A program made the translations under genes and the position numbers. From Treponema sp. UBA6852 (GTDB lineage Bacteria > Spirochaetota > Spirochaetia > Treponematales > Treponemataceae): a stretch of DNA of 22,209 bases. Below, one piece after another: positions 1 through 8,314 of this stretch (position 1 is its first letter; every line of letters begins with the position of its first letter). The DNA lies in the NCBI GenBank assembly GCA_002449305.1, contig DKDI01000009.1, positions 1 through 22,209 of the forward strand, given 5' to 3'. Under the pieces are notes generated by a model, which was given only the letters and a program-made list of their open reading frames with translations, was not told where the DNA came from and searched no databases.

Positions 1-38
1 GCATATTTATGCAAATTTAACAGAAAAACGTTTGAAAA

Positions 39-67
39 TTGCACAATGATTCCGATTCTGATAAAAT
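39..67 (+). promoter_or_regulatory. sigma70-like promoter of thrH
   Basis: A -35 box TTGCAC (39-44) is followed after 17 bp by a -10 box TAAAAT (62-67), with an extended -10 TG at 59-60. Transcription would start near 74, giving a leader of about 20 nt. A GGAG Shine-Dalgarno lies at 84-87, just before the ATG at 94. The assignment is from sequence match only. Confidence 0.6.
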
Positions 68-93
68 AAGGCAAAATTTATTCGGAGAAAAAT

Positions 94-699
94 ATGTACA
101 TTACATGCTTAGACTTAGAGGGCGTTCTTGTTCCTGAAATTTGGATTGCATTTGCGAAGGCTTCTGGAATTCCAGAACTTACACGCACAACACGCGACGA
201 GCCGGACTACAACAAGCTCATGAACTGGAGAATTGGAATTCTAAAAGAGCACAAACTTGGACTAAAAGAAATTCAGGAAGTAATTGAAAAAATTGATCCG
301 CTTCCGGGCGCAAAAGAATTTCTTGACGAGCTTAGATCAATCTGCCAGACAATAATAATCAGCGACACATTCACGCAGTTCGCTTCTCCGCTGATGAAAA
401 AACTCGGACAGCCTACAATTTTCTGCAACTCGCTTGAAGTTTCTACTTCCGGGGAAATCACAGGATTTAAAATGCGCATTGAAAATTCCAAGCTGACAAC
501 TGTAAAAGCTCTTCAGTCAATCGGATACGACACAATCGCTTCTGGAGACAGCTACAACGACCTTGGAATGATTAAGGCGAGCAAGGCAGGATTTTTATTT
601 AAAAGCACAGATAAAATAAAGTCGGAAAATCCAGACCTTCCAGCGTTTGAAGAATACAGTGAACTTCTTGACGCGATAAAAGCCCAGCTAAAGAAATAA
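94..699 (+). CDS. thrH: ThrH-type HAD phosphatase (phosphoserine phosphatase / phosphoserine:homoserine phosphotransferase)
   Basis: This 201-residue cytosolic protein matches Pseudomonas ThrH in length and along its sequence. ThrH dephosphorylates phosphoserine, the last step of serine synthesis, and can pass the phosphate to homoserine. HAD motif I is DLEGV at residues 7-11; as in ThrH the second acid is Glu (E9), not the Asp of ordinary SerB. Motif II is SDT at 90-92 and the metal-binding motif is GDSYND at 151-156. The ATG is preceded by GGAG with good spacing, and a promoter fits upstream. The gene stands alone and converges on fhs. The sequence cannot show which activity dominates in vivo, but the ThrH rather than SerB assignment looks firm. 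Confidence 0.88.
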   Translation: MYITCLDLEGVLVPEIWIAFAKASGIPELTRTTRDEPDYNKLMNWRIGILKEHKLGLKEIQEVIEKIDPLPGAKEFLDELRSICQTIIISDTFTQFASPLMKKLGQPTIFCNSLEVSTSGEITGFKMRIENSKLTTVKALQSIGYDTIASGDSYNDLGMIKASKAGFLFKSTDKIKSENPDLPAFEEYSELLDAIKAQLKK

Positions 700-711
700 A
701 CTGTGAAAGTT

Positions 712-740
712 GTCATTATCGGGCAGCGACCCCGATAATC
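712..740 (+). repeat. REP-like GTCAT...ATC hairpin repeat, 29-nt variant
   Basis: A GTCAT head, a 9-bp perfect stem ATTATCGGG (715-723) with CCCGATAAT (731-739), and a terminal ATC form one unit between convergent thrH and fhs. The same head-stem-tail layout recurs at 20434, 20514, 20589 and 22193. The 7-nt loop CAGCGAC departs from the CTTGA/CCTGA loop of the other complete copies. No T-run follows on either strand, so it is not a canonical terminator. Confidence 0.6.
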
Positions 741-770
741 AATGAAAAGCTACAATATGAAATTCCAGAC

Positions 771-805
771 CTAGTTTGCTTCGCAAACATTGCGAAGCAA
801 ACTAG
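771..805. repeat. perfect 16-bp inverted repeat between convergent genes
   Basis: Arms of 16 nt (771-786 and 790-805) are exactly complementary around a 3-nt loop ACA. Each arm begins or ends with CTAG, and the left arm carries TTTGCTTCGCAA. Just beyond it, AGGAG (806-810) and CTCCT (814-818) form a second 5-bp hairpin that overlaps the fhs stop codon. It may block read-through between thrH and fhs, but neither side has the U-tract of an intrinsic terminator. The rest of 700-816 holds the hairpin at 712 and nothing else I can identify. Confidence 0.7.
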
Positions 806-816
806 AGGAGTTGCTC

Positions 817-2496
817 CTAGAACAGTCCTGAAATTATTCCGTTGTCATCAACATCTATATTCAGCGCGGCAGGAGTTTTCGGAAGTCCTGGCATATCAAC
901 AATGTCGCCTGCAAACGCAACAACGAATCCCGCTCCAGAATAAAGCTGAACATCGCGAATTGGGAACACATAATCTTTTGGCGCGCCCTGTAAAGATTTG
1001 TCGTGGCTTATTGAATTCTGGGTTTTTGCCATGCAGATTGGAAGCGAACCGAATCCCTGCTCTTCAAACTGCTTGAGTTTTTTCAAAGCCTTTCCTTCAA
1101 ATTCAACAGAAGAAGCCCTGTAAATTTCCTTTGCAAGAATTTCAATTTTTTCTTTAAGAGAAATATCAAGCGGATAAATATTTTTGAATTCGCAAGGAGA
1201 ATCACAAAGCTCAACAACTTTATGCGCAAGGTCAGCAGCCCCATCTCCGCCTTTTTCCCAGCCCTCGCAGACTACGGCATTACATCCATTTTCCGAGCAA
1301 AGTTTTTTTACAAGCTCAATTTCTGAATCTGTATCTGTAATAAATTTATTAATAGCAACTGCGACAGGCACTCCGAATTTTTTCATATTCTCAATGTGAG
1401 TCTTTAGATTTGCAAAACCAATTTCAACAGCCGGAATATTTTCAGCTCCAAGGTCTGCTTTTGCAACACCACCGTGCATTTTTAGAGCGCGTACTGTGGC
1501 AACGATTACAGCGGCATTTGGAGAAATTCCATTCATGCGACATTTTATGTCAAAGAATTTTTCAGCTCCAAGGTCGGCGGCAAAACCAGCTTCTGTAACA
1601 ACATAGTCTCCAAGAGCAAGCGCGCAAAGTGTGGCATTGATAGAATTGCAGCCGTGGGCAATATTCGCAAACGGTCCGCCATGTATAAACGCAGGATTTT
1701 TTTCAAGTGTCTGAACTAAGTTCGGGCGTATTGCATCTTTTAAAAGCGCGGCGACAGCTCCAGTACAGCCAAGGCTTCCGAATGTAACAGGATTCTTGCT
1801 GTAGTCTGCGCCGATTGTAATTTTTGAAATACGCTCTTTTAATTCTGAAATTGTTTTTGACAGACAGACAATCGCCATTATTTCGCTTGCAACTGAAATC
1901 TGAAAATGGCTTTCACGCGGAACGCCATCGATTTTTCCGCCAAGTCCGACAATAACATTTCTAAGAGAACGGTCATTCAAGTCCACACATCTTTTCCAAG
2001 AAATTGTGCGAGGATCGATGTTTAAAGAATTCCCCTGCTGAATATGGTTGTCAATAAGCGCCGCCATAAGATTGTTTGCAGCTGTGATTGCATGGATGTC
2101 GCCAGTAAAATGAAGATTGATGTCTTCCATTGGAACAACCTGCGCATATCCGCCGCCGCAAGCTCCGCCTTTTATTCCAAAGCAAGGACCAAGAGAAGGC
2201 TCGCGCAAAGCAATTACAGATTTTTTTCCGATTTTTCTAAGACCGTCGCCAAGCGCAATTGTTACAGTTGATTTTCCTTCGCCAGCAGCAGTCGGAGTCA
2301 TCGCAGTAACCAAAATAAGTTTTCCGCGGGAAGAAGAGTCAAGCGATTTTTTCTGCAAGGCATTGAGTTTTTCAAAGGAAATTTTTGCTTTGTAGTTTCC
2401 GTAAAGCTCCAAAGATTCCCGGCCAATTCCAATTTTTTCTGCGATTTTTTCAACTGGCTCCATTACATTTTTCTGGGCAATTTCAATGTCAGTCAT
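817..2496 (-). CDS. fhs: formate--tetrahydrofolate ligase
   Basis: Makes 10-formyl-THF from formate, THF and ATP in the cytosol, feeding one-carbon units to purine, Met-tRNAi formylation and, in acetogens, Wood-Ljungdahl chemistry. The 559-residue length is normal for the family. The P-loop-like nucleotide motif TPTAAGEGKST lies at residues 67-77, followed by the signature EPSLGPCFGIKGGACGGGYA (99-118). The C-terminus is intact and ends ISGLF. The start ATG overlaps the stop of the upstream pseudouridine synthase gene by 8 bp, indicating one transcript and translational coupling. No Wood-Ljungdahl partner (folD, metF, fdh) is in the window, so acetogenesis cannot be inferred. The family assignment is essentially certain. 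Confidence 0.97.
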   Translation of the reverse strand: MTDIEIAQKNVMEPVEKIAEKIGIGRESLELYGNYKAKISFEKLNALQKKSLDSSSRGKLILVTAMTPTAAGEGKSTVTIALGDGLRKIGKKSVIALREPSLGPCFGIKGGACGGGYAQVVPMEDINLHFTGDIHAITAANNLMAALIDNHIQQGNSLNIDPRTISWKRCVDLNDRSLRNVIVGLGGKIDGVPRESHFQISVASEIMAIVCLSKTISELKERISKITIGADYSKNPVTFGSLGCTGAVAALLKDAIRPNLVQTLEKNPAFIHGGPFANIAHGCNSINATLCALALGDYVVTEAGFAADLGAEKFFDIKCRMNGISPNAAVIVATVRALKMHGGVAKADLGAENIPAVEIGFANLKTHIENMKKFGVPVAVAINKFITDTDSEIELVKKLCSENGCNAVVCEGWEKGGDGAADLAHKVVELCDSPCEFKNIYPLDISLKEKIEILAKEIYRASSVEFEGKALKKLKQFEEQGFGSLPICMAKTQNSISHDKSLQGAPKDYVFPIRDVQLYSGAGFVVAFAGDIVDMPGLPKTPAALNIDVDDNGIISGLF

Positions 2497-3298
2497 TTTT
2501 TTCCTCTACGTCTAAAAGTCTTATCTCTTCCTTTGTGAGCGGTCTGTAGTTTCCTTCTTCCAAAGTTTCGTCCAAAAAAAGATTATTGATTCTTATTCTT
2601 TTTAAGTAAACAACTTCGTTTCCCAAAGCTTTGAAAATCCGCTTTACTTCGTGGAATTTTCCTTCCGTAACAGTAAGGCAGCAAACTTCTGAAGGATTTT
2701 CGCTAGTCTTGGTATAATACTGATTTTTTTCTTTCCATTCAATTACGGCAGGACGGCAATCAGCTTCTCCGTCTTTTCCTTCCGCTTCAATGTGAAGTCC
2801 GCAGGCAAGTTTTTTTTCGTAACTGAGTTTTTCCAAATCATCAACTGAATCACGCAAATAAACAAGATATGTCTTTGGAACTTCATACTTTGGAAATGTA
2901 ACCCGGTGAATTAAATTTCCATCGCTTGTAATAACAAGAAGCCCTTCTGTGTCCGCGTCAAGTCTTCCAACTGTGCTAAGATTTCCGCCCGGATATTTTC
3001 TGTTGTCTTCCAAAGAAATATATTCAAAAACAGTTTTTCTTCTGTCGGATTTTGTAGAGCAAACCGCGCCGCAAGCCTTGTTCATCATAAAGTATGCATT
3101 CTGTTCAACAGTAAGAATTTTTCCGTCCACAAGAATCTCGTCGCAGTTTCCGTCTGCATGAAATTCTGGTTCTCTTACAATAATCCCATTTACAGAAATT
3201 TTTCCGCTTCTTATAAGACGCTTTACATCCCGGCGCGTTCCAATTCCATTGTTTGAAAGTATTTTATCAAGACGTTCCGTGTTTTTTAAATCAGACAT
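2489..3298 (-). CDS. RsuA/RluB/RluE-family rRNA pseudouridine synthase
   Basis: Isomerises a specific rRNA uridine to pseudouridine. An N-terminal S4 RNA-binding domain (about residues 7-60, with RLDKILSNNGIGTRRDVKR) precedes the catalytic domain. The catalytic Asp is D114 in the signature GRLDADTEGLLVITSDG, and the family's late motif KFHEVKR follows. At 269 residues it is slightly longer than E. coli RsuA, so the exact target (16S RsuA-like or 23S RluB/E-like) cannot be called from this. It is the first gene of a unit with fhs, overlapping it by 8 bp. Upstream lies the terminator of the coiled-coil gene. A weak promoter close to the ATG is described separately. Confidence 0.9.
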   Translation of the reverse strand: MSDLKNTERLDKILSNNGIGTRRDVKRLIRSGKISVNGIIVREPEFHADGNCDEILVDGKILTVEQNAYFMMNKACGAVCSTKSDRRKTVFEYISLEDNRKYPGGNLSTVGRLDADTEGLLVITSDGNLIHRVTFPKYEVPKTYLVYLRDSVDDLEKLSYEKKLACGLHIEAEGKDGEADCRPAVIEWKEKNQYYTKTSENPSEVCCLTVTEGKFHEVKRIFKALGNEVVYLKRIRINNLFLDETLEEGNYRPLTKEEIRLLDVEEKND

Positions 3299-3304
3299 TT
3301 CTTT

Positions 3305-3333
3305 AACCTAATTTTTAACTATGAAAAAAACAA
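3305..3333 (-). promoter_or_regulatory. weak candidate promoter of the pseudouridine synthase-fhs unit
   Basis: On the minus strand, TTGTTT (3333-3328) and TAGGTT (3310-3305) are separated by 17 bp, and the -10 ends 6 nt before the ATG. The -35 lies in the T-run of the upstream terminator. The spacing imitates the leaderless starts elsewhere in the window, but the -10 is poor, and an AGG about 10 nt before the ATG could act as a weak Shine-Dalgarno, so this is tentative. Confidence 0.3.
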
Positions 3334-3369
3334 TGCAGCGCAAACAACACAAAATGCCGCCGCACTGCA
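3323..3369 (-). terminator. intrinsic terminator after the coiled-coil protein gene
   Basis: Read on the minus strand, TGCAGTGC (3369-3362) pairs with GCGCTGCA (3341-3334), 8 bp with one G-U. A 20-nt loop separates the arms, and TTGTTTTTTT follows. It lies between the stop of the coiled-coil gene and the start of the pseudouridine synthase gene. The loop is long, so strength is uncertain. Confidence 0.55.
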
Positions 3370-3394
3370 AAAAAATATAAAATTTTATTTTCGC

Positions 3395-4894
3395 TTATTT
3401 TTTAGCTTTTGGATTTACCGGCTCTTCAAAAATAATTCTGTCGCCAGTTCTTATTTTTAGTCCGCCGCCAAAAGCAAGATTTGACAAAACATATTTTCCG
3501 TCGTCGTTCAAAGAAATTTCTCCAATTGCAATTTTGTCTTTTCCGCGCCAAAGTGAACAAGGGAAAATAAAATCGCGGTATTCAGGATTAGTGAAAATGC
3601 CACGGCTAAATTCGGAAACATAAATTTCTGTGCCAGAAAAATCTCCTTGCTTCGCAATAATTCCGTTGGCAGTAGTTTTTCCAAAAGGTTCTGAACAAAT
3701 CGCTTCAAGAAATTCATTGTAATCTGAAGAAACGCGTTCATAATTATTTTCCACGGAAGTTTTTTCCGCAATGAGCCTGTTGACTTCAGAAACACTTGCA
3801 ACTGAAATTTGATTTCCGGCAGTGTATGAATAACGCTTCATCGAGCGCACAAAAGAAGCAACCGCATTTTCATCTTTAAATGGAAGCATCTCCAAAAGCT
3901 CTGAAATTTTTTCAATTGAATCATACAAATCTCTTTGAATTTCAAATACTTCTTTAAATTCTTCAGACGCATCCTCAGAAACAGGAATTTCAATATCCTC
4001 GTAAACCGGCCCTGTGTATTCATCAGTGAAATCTTTTGCAACTTGAACAAGAGTCTTTGCATCCGGGTTGTCTTTTGGAATCGGCGGATCATACTGATTG
4101 ATTGTAAATGCAAGAAGCTCTTCCTGCCGCTTTAAATCTTCAGCCTGAGTCTGCTTCAAAAGATTTCTTGAATCTTCAAGGCGAGCTTCATAGTCATTGA
4201 TAATTTTTTCTTTTTCCTTTTCATGCAAAAAACGTTCACTGTTTATAATCGCCTTTTGCTTTTCCGCTTCCTGAACTCTTGTTGCATCAAATTCATTCCG
4301 CTGCTCTGTATACATTTTTAACTCGTCATTGTAGTTTGCAATGAACTTGTTGTATTTTTCCAAGGAAGCCAAATCAGCTTTGTAAGTCTGCTCAATCTGC
4401 TGTTCTTGCTGAAGACGCCGGTTTTTATTTTTAATATTCAATGCGGCAAGTGATTTCAATGCGGCGGCACGGATTCCTTCGATTCGCTCGATTTCTGCAT
4501 TGCGCTGCTCTTCAATCGCTTTTTTTGCATTTTCAATCTCGTGGATTTTTTGGTCAATGTCATTTACTTTGTTCAGCAAGCTAGTAAGATTCAAGCTTTT
4601 AAATTCGCTCACTTCAACTTTTATTTCTCTGTTTGAATTTGAAACAAAAAGCACAAGAAAAACTGTAATCGCAAAAACAACTCCAAAACAAATAAGAAGC
4701 CTAAGCCACATATTTTGCCACATAAACGAAAAGCTGTTTTTCTTTGTCTTTGAAAATTCATCTTCTATGCTGAAAGAATCCTGCTTGTTGTCCATTGCAA
4801 TTCTGTTGAGCTCATTTTCAAGAAGAAGCGCAACTTCCTTGTGAACATTTACAGCCGCAGGAACCATTGAATTTATTTTGTTGTCATTGTCCAT
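3395..4894 (-). CDS. single-pass coiled-coil membrane protein of unknown function, coupled to the cyclase
   Basis: I do not recognise a named family. The 499 residues show a cytosolic-looking N-terminus (1-60), one strong membrane segment (about 64-85), a long charged Glu/Lys/Gln-rich coiled-coil region (about 105-275), a linker with acidic patches (about 280-330), and a C-terminal beta-rich domain (about 400-495). By charge, most of the protein probably lies outside the membrane. Its ATG lies inside the last codons of the upstream cyclase gene (22-bp overlap), with GGAG/TGGA just upstream, so the two are translated together. That suggests, without proof, that it works with the cyclase, for example as a periplasmic signalling or scaffold partner. 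A terminator follows the gene. Confidence 0.75.
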   Translation of the reverse strand: MDNDNKINSMVPAAVNVHKEVALLLENELNRIAMDNKQDSFSIEDEFSKTKKNSFSFMWQNMWLRLLICFGVVFAITVFLVLFVSNSNREIKVEVSEFKSLNLTSLLNKVNDIDQKIHEIENAKKAIEEQRNAEIERIEGIRAAALKSLAALNIKNKNRRLQQEQQIEQTYKADLASLEKYNKFIANYNDELKMYTEQRNEFDATRVQEAEKQKAIINSERFLHEKEKEKIINDYEARLEDSRNLLKQTQAEDLKRQEELLAFTINQYDPPIPKDNPDAKTLVQVAKDFTDEYTGPVYEDIEIPVSEDASEEFKEVFEIQRDLYDSIEKISELLEMLPFKDENAVASFVRSMKRYSYTAGNQISVASVSEVNRLIAEKTSVENNYERVSSDYNEFLEAICSEPFGKTTANGIIAKQGDFSGTEIYVSEFSRGIFTNPEYRDFIFPCSLWRGKDKIAIGEISLNDDGKYVLSNLAFGGGLKIRTGDRIIFEEPVNPKAKK

Positions 4895-6603
4895 ATTCCA
4901 CTCCAGTCTTCTGGTGAAGATTTCATTCCGATTCTTTCAAGGAAAACTTTTGCAACATCCAAGCCTGATTTTTTAAACTCAGCTCTTGCAGCTTTCCAAT
5001 CACCGTCATAATAAGCCTTTAGTCCGTATTCAAAAATTTTAAATTTCTCGTCAAGTTCTTCAAACTTCCATTCTTCAAGAGAGCATTCTTTATCAAGCGG
5101 GAAATAAATTTTCACACCTTCAGTTTTTCCTTTAACTTGGACTGTATCAATTTCATAAAATTTATAGCGCGAAGCAGCTTCATTGTCGCGAAGAGTTTCT
5201 TCCATAATATACGAACTTACAATCACTGGAACTTTGTAAATTCTTGTAAGGCCTTCCAATCTTGAAGCTGAGTTTACATTGTCGCCAATTACAGTGTTTG
5301 CCATTCGTTTTGAAGAACCGATGTTTCCGTAGAAAACATTTCCTCCGTCAATTCCAACACCAACATCAAGCATTACAGCCTGATAAACACGCTCCTCACT
5401 TTCTGTAAGCGGACGTTCTTTTTCAAGGACAGCACGGCGGTCCGACATTTTCTTTCTAAGTTCCGAAGTGACAGCGGTAATTTCCCATGCGGTTTTTATT
5501 GCATCATAAGATTTGTTCGTTTCAATATGCTCTTCAATTCCGTAGCTTGCAAGAATCGCATCTCCAATAATTGAGCCGATAATTCCATTGTTATCGCTGA
5601 CTTTTCTGATAACCGAATCATAATGAACATTCAAAAGTCCGATGATGTCATTCCCCAAAACTTCAGTTCGGTAAGTAAAGCTTTTTATATCGCTGAAAAG
5701 AATTGTAAGTTCTCGCTGGCTTCCTTCCAAGCGGATAAACTGCTCTTCATGCGCTTTACGAACGACATTCTCAGGAACAAACTTTTGGAAAATCTGAAGA
5801 AGATTTGTTATTGTAGAAGAAAGCGAATTAAAGTTTGCGGCAAGGTAAGTAATGTCGTCGTTCGGAGATTCTGAAATATCAATGAGATTAAGTTTCTTGT
5901 CCTGCTGCATTTTGTAAAGCTGTGTTGAAAACTTATTGATATTTGAAAGAAGCCCGTCAAGAATTTTTGTTCCCATAAGAATAAAAAATGCAGACATTAT
6001 AAGAACAAGCACAACGGTAATCCACAAAACCTGATACATCGCGCGGTTTGTGTCAGCACGGCGGTTTGCTCGGATTATATAAGTGAGCCAGTCCGGATGA
6101 TATTTGTAAACTCCAAAATATTCATCGCCATCAGGAGAAATAAAAGAAACAGAGCCTTCATGTGTTTCAGAATTTTCCATCATCTCGATGCAATCTTTAT
6201 CTGTAAAGCGTTTCCATTTTAACTCTTCGTTTGGAGTTGCAAAAAATAAAAGAGAACCGTCTGGATTCACACCAAGTGCAACGCTGTTTTTTTCGTCTTT
6301 TGCAAATCCGTTTTTCGCGCTTTGAGCAATTGAATCAATTGAAGTTTCCGTATCCTGCGAATAAGCTTCAATTTGCTTCTGGCTGTTTGCAACGTTGTAA
6401 AGTTCCGTGAGTTTGTCAACAAGCACGATATTTGAAAGCTGAATTGTTTTTCTTTGTGAAAGCATAATCGCAACAAGATTTGTTGAAAAAGTGGAAAGCA
6501 AAAGCATTGCCACAAAGAAAATAATTATTTTCAATTTTGTAGGAACAATCGGAGTGTCGCCAACATATTGAAAAAACTTTAAATGACGTTTTCCAGTCTT
6601 CAA
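4873..6603 (-). CDS. membrane-bound class III adenylate/guanylate cyclase with extracytoplasmic sensor region
   Basis: Predicted to make a cyclic nucleotide from NTP in response to an external cue. Membrane segments lie at about 24-48 and 190-212 and bracket a roughly 140-residue extracytoplasmic region; a HAMP-like linker (212-265) leads to the cyclase domain (about 297-500). Metal-binding Asp residues are D305 (FSDIKSFT) and D348 (IIGDAILASYG); transition-state residues are N444 and R448 (GDNVNSASRLE). The base-recognising Lys expected four residues before D348 is Ser344, while the partner position is Thr437, so substrate preference is open. A C-terminal helical stretch (515-560) is TPR-like. 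The start is TTG at 6603-6601: GGGAGG (6615-6610) sits 6 nt upstream and no ATG precedes residue 33. The gene overlaps the downstream coiled-coil gene by 22 bp. Confidence 0.9.
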   Translation of the reverse strand: MKTGKRHLKFFQYVGDTPIVPTKLKIIIFFVAMLLLSTFSTNLVAIMLSQRKTIQLSNIVLVDKLTELYNVANSQKQIEAYSQDTETSIDSIAQSAKNGFAKDEKNSVALGVNPDGSLLFFATPNEELKWKRFTDKDCIEMMENSETHEGSVSFISPDGDEYFGVYKYHPDWLTYIIRANRRADTNRAMYQVLWITVVLVLIMSAFFILMGTKILDGLLSNINKFSTQLYKMQQDKKLNLIDISESPNDDITYLAANFNSLSSTITNLLQIFQKFVPENVVRKAHEEQFIRLEGSQRELTILFSDIKSFTYRTEVLGNDIIGLLNVHYDSVIRKVSDNNGIIGSIIGDAILASYGIEEHIETNKSYDAIKTAWEITAVTSELRKKMSDRRAVLEKERPLTESEERVYQAVMLDVGVGIDGGNVFYGNIGSSKRMANTVIGDNVNSASRLEGLTRIYKVPVIVSSYIMEETLRDNEAASRYKFYEIDTVQVKGKTEGVKIYFPLDKECSLEEWKFEELDEKFKIFEYGLKAYYDGDWKAARAEFKKSGLDVAKVFLERIGMKSSPEDWSGIWTMTTK

Positions 6604-6647
6604 AATTTTCCTCCCGCTGCTCTCCTTTAAAAATAATCCTTTGGTAA

Positions 6648-6676
6648 TTGCTTTATTTTATTAAGCGGATTATTCT
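6648..6676 (+). promoter_or_regulatory. candidate promoter of murJ (leaderless geometry)
   Basis: TTGCTT (6648-6653) and TATTCT (6671-6676) are 17 bp apart. Transcription would begin about 6683, only 2-3 nt before the ATG at 6686, and no Shine-Dalgarno is present. It shares the 82-bp divergent region with the cyclase gene, for which I could not find a convincing promoter. Confidence 0.45.
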
Positions 6677-6685
6677 ATATATTAT

Positions 6686-8296
6686 ATGTCTACTTCTCAA
6701 AAAAATAAAGAAAAAAATGCGCAAAATTCACTTTTAGCAAAAGGAATTTCACTTTCAATGCTTACTTTGGCTTCAAGAGTTCTTGGACTCGCAAGGGAAA
6801 TGACAAAGGCACGTTTTTTAGGAACTTCAGCTTTTTCAGATGCGTTTGGAATAGCCTTTATGATTCCGAATCTTTTCCGCAGGCTTTTTGCTGAAAATTC
6901 AATTTCCGTTGCTTTTATTCCGACTTTTAAAAATCATCTTGAAGAATGCGGAACTTCAGAGGGAAAACAAAAAACACAGGATTTTATAAACGCAACTTTT
7001 ACGCTGGTTGTTTTCCTGACATCAGTTTTTGTAATCGCAGGAATTATTTTTGCGCCGTTCATTCTGCGGATTTTTTACGCTGACAAAAATTCAATGGAAG
7101 AAGCTGTTGTTTTGACAAGGATAATGTTTCCGTATCTTTTTGTAATTTCCGTGGCAGCTTTTTTTCAGGGAATTTTAAACGGACTTAAAATATTTTCACC
7201 GTCAGGATTCACTCCGATTCTTTTCAATATAATTGTAATTTCATCAACATTCATTCTTTCACGCTTCACGGAAAATCCTGCAAGGGCAATGGCAATCGGT
7301 GTAATTTCAGGCGGAACAATTCAGGCTCTTTTTCAGCTTCCGTTCGTTTTAAAAAACAACTGGAAAATAACTTTTGTAAATTTAAAAAAAGCATTTTCAA
7401 ATGAAGGAAGCAAAAAAGTTTTTGCGCTGATTGGTCCAACAATAATTGGAATGGCAGGCTACCAGATAAATGACATTGTGTCCTCGGCATTAGCAGCGCG
7501 CGCAGGGGAAGGAATCGTTTCAAGTCTTCAATATTCACTCAGGCTTCAAGAATTGATTTTGGGAATTTGCGCCGTAACAATCGGAACTGTAATTCTTCCA
7601 GACTTGACCGGATTTGCAAAAAAAAATCTGTGGGAAAATTTTAACACGCTTTTAATTCAGTCAATAAAAATTATGGCGTTAATTGCAATTCCTGTAACTT
7701 TTTATTCACTTGCAATGGGCGAAAACATTATCACGTTAATTTTTGCAGGCGGAAAATTCAATTCTGAATCAACCAAAATGACTGTTGAAGTTTTTAACTT
7801 TCACATTGCAGGACTTTTTTTTATTGCCGTAAACAGAATTGTTTCTCCAGCATTTTATGCTCAGCAGAACACAAAGAGTCCCACAATTGCAGGACTTATA
7901 AATTTCGCCGTGAACATTGCGCTAGCTTCAATTCTTTCTATTAGATTTAAGGGAAAAGGAATTGCTCTGGCACTCACAATTGCAAGCGCGGCAAACACAT
8001 TGATGCTTTTTGTTTTTTTAAGAAGAACAAAATCAATTCATGTTGGAAATATTTTAAAGCTTGCAGTTTTGTATGCAATAAAAATTGCGGCATTTTCGGT
8101 AATTGCAGTTATTCCGGTTGTTCTGACAAAAAACTATTTTATAAATTTTTTCAGCGGAAATCCAAGAATCATTTCGCAAGGAATTCCTGTTTTTATAACT
8201 GCGGCAATTTTTGGAGCAATAGGACTTGTGCTTCTTTTTATTTCAAAAGATTCACTTTTAAAAATAGCATTTGAAAAAATTTCAAGGCGAAAATAA
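6686..8296 (+). CDS. murJ: lipid II flippase MurJ (MviN)
   Basis: Flips the peptidoglycan precursor lipid II across the inner membrane; MOP superfamily, expected 14 transmembrane helices, and the 536 residues are hydrophobic throughout. The family signature is clear: SRVLGLARE (30-38), then PNLFRRLFAENSISVAFIPT (61-80), carrying arginines that correspond to functional E. coli residues (R31, R37, R65/R66). The N-terminus has a short Lys/Asn-rich extension before the first helix. The next in-frame Met (25) falls inside the first helix, so ATG 6686 is the only sensible start although it has no ribosome binding site. The M24 peptidase gene follows after 18 nt, probably on the same transcript. Confidence 0.93.
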   Translation: MSTSQKNKEKNAQNSLLAKGISLSMLTLASRVLGLAREMTKARFLGTSAFSDAFGIAFMIPNLFRRLFAENSISVAFIPTFKNHLEECGTSEGKQKTQDFINATFTLVVFLTSVFVIAGIIFAPFILRIFYADKNSMEEAVVLTRIMFPYLFVISVAAFFQGILNGLKIFSPSGFTPILFNIIVISSTFILSRFTENPARAMAIGVISGGTIQALFQLPFVLKNNWKITFVNLKKAFSNEGSKKVFALIGPTIIGMAGYQINDIVSSALAARAGEGIVSSLQYSLRLQELILGICAVTIGTVILPDLTGFAKKNLWENFNTLLIQSIKIMALIAIPVTFYSLAMGENIITLIFAGGKFNSESTKMTVEVFNFHIAGLFFIAVNRIVSPAFYAQQNTKSPTIAGLINFAVNIALASILSIRFKGKGIALALTIASAANTLMLFVFLRRTKSIHVGNILKLAVLYAIKIAAFSVIAVIPVVLTKNYFINFFSGNPRIISQGIPVFITAAIFGAIGLVLLFISKDSLLKIAFEKISRRK

Positions 8297-8314
8297 ACTT
8301 TCAGAGGAAAAAAA

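Noticed and set aside
712..740. Hairpin as intrinsic terminator of thrH
   Set aside because: A good stem but no T-run after it on either strand; better explained as a member of the GTCAT repeat family.
6604..6685. Promoter for the cyclase operon
   Set aside because: Several AT-rich matches but none with a convincing -35/-10 pair on the minus strand.
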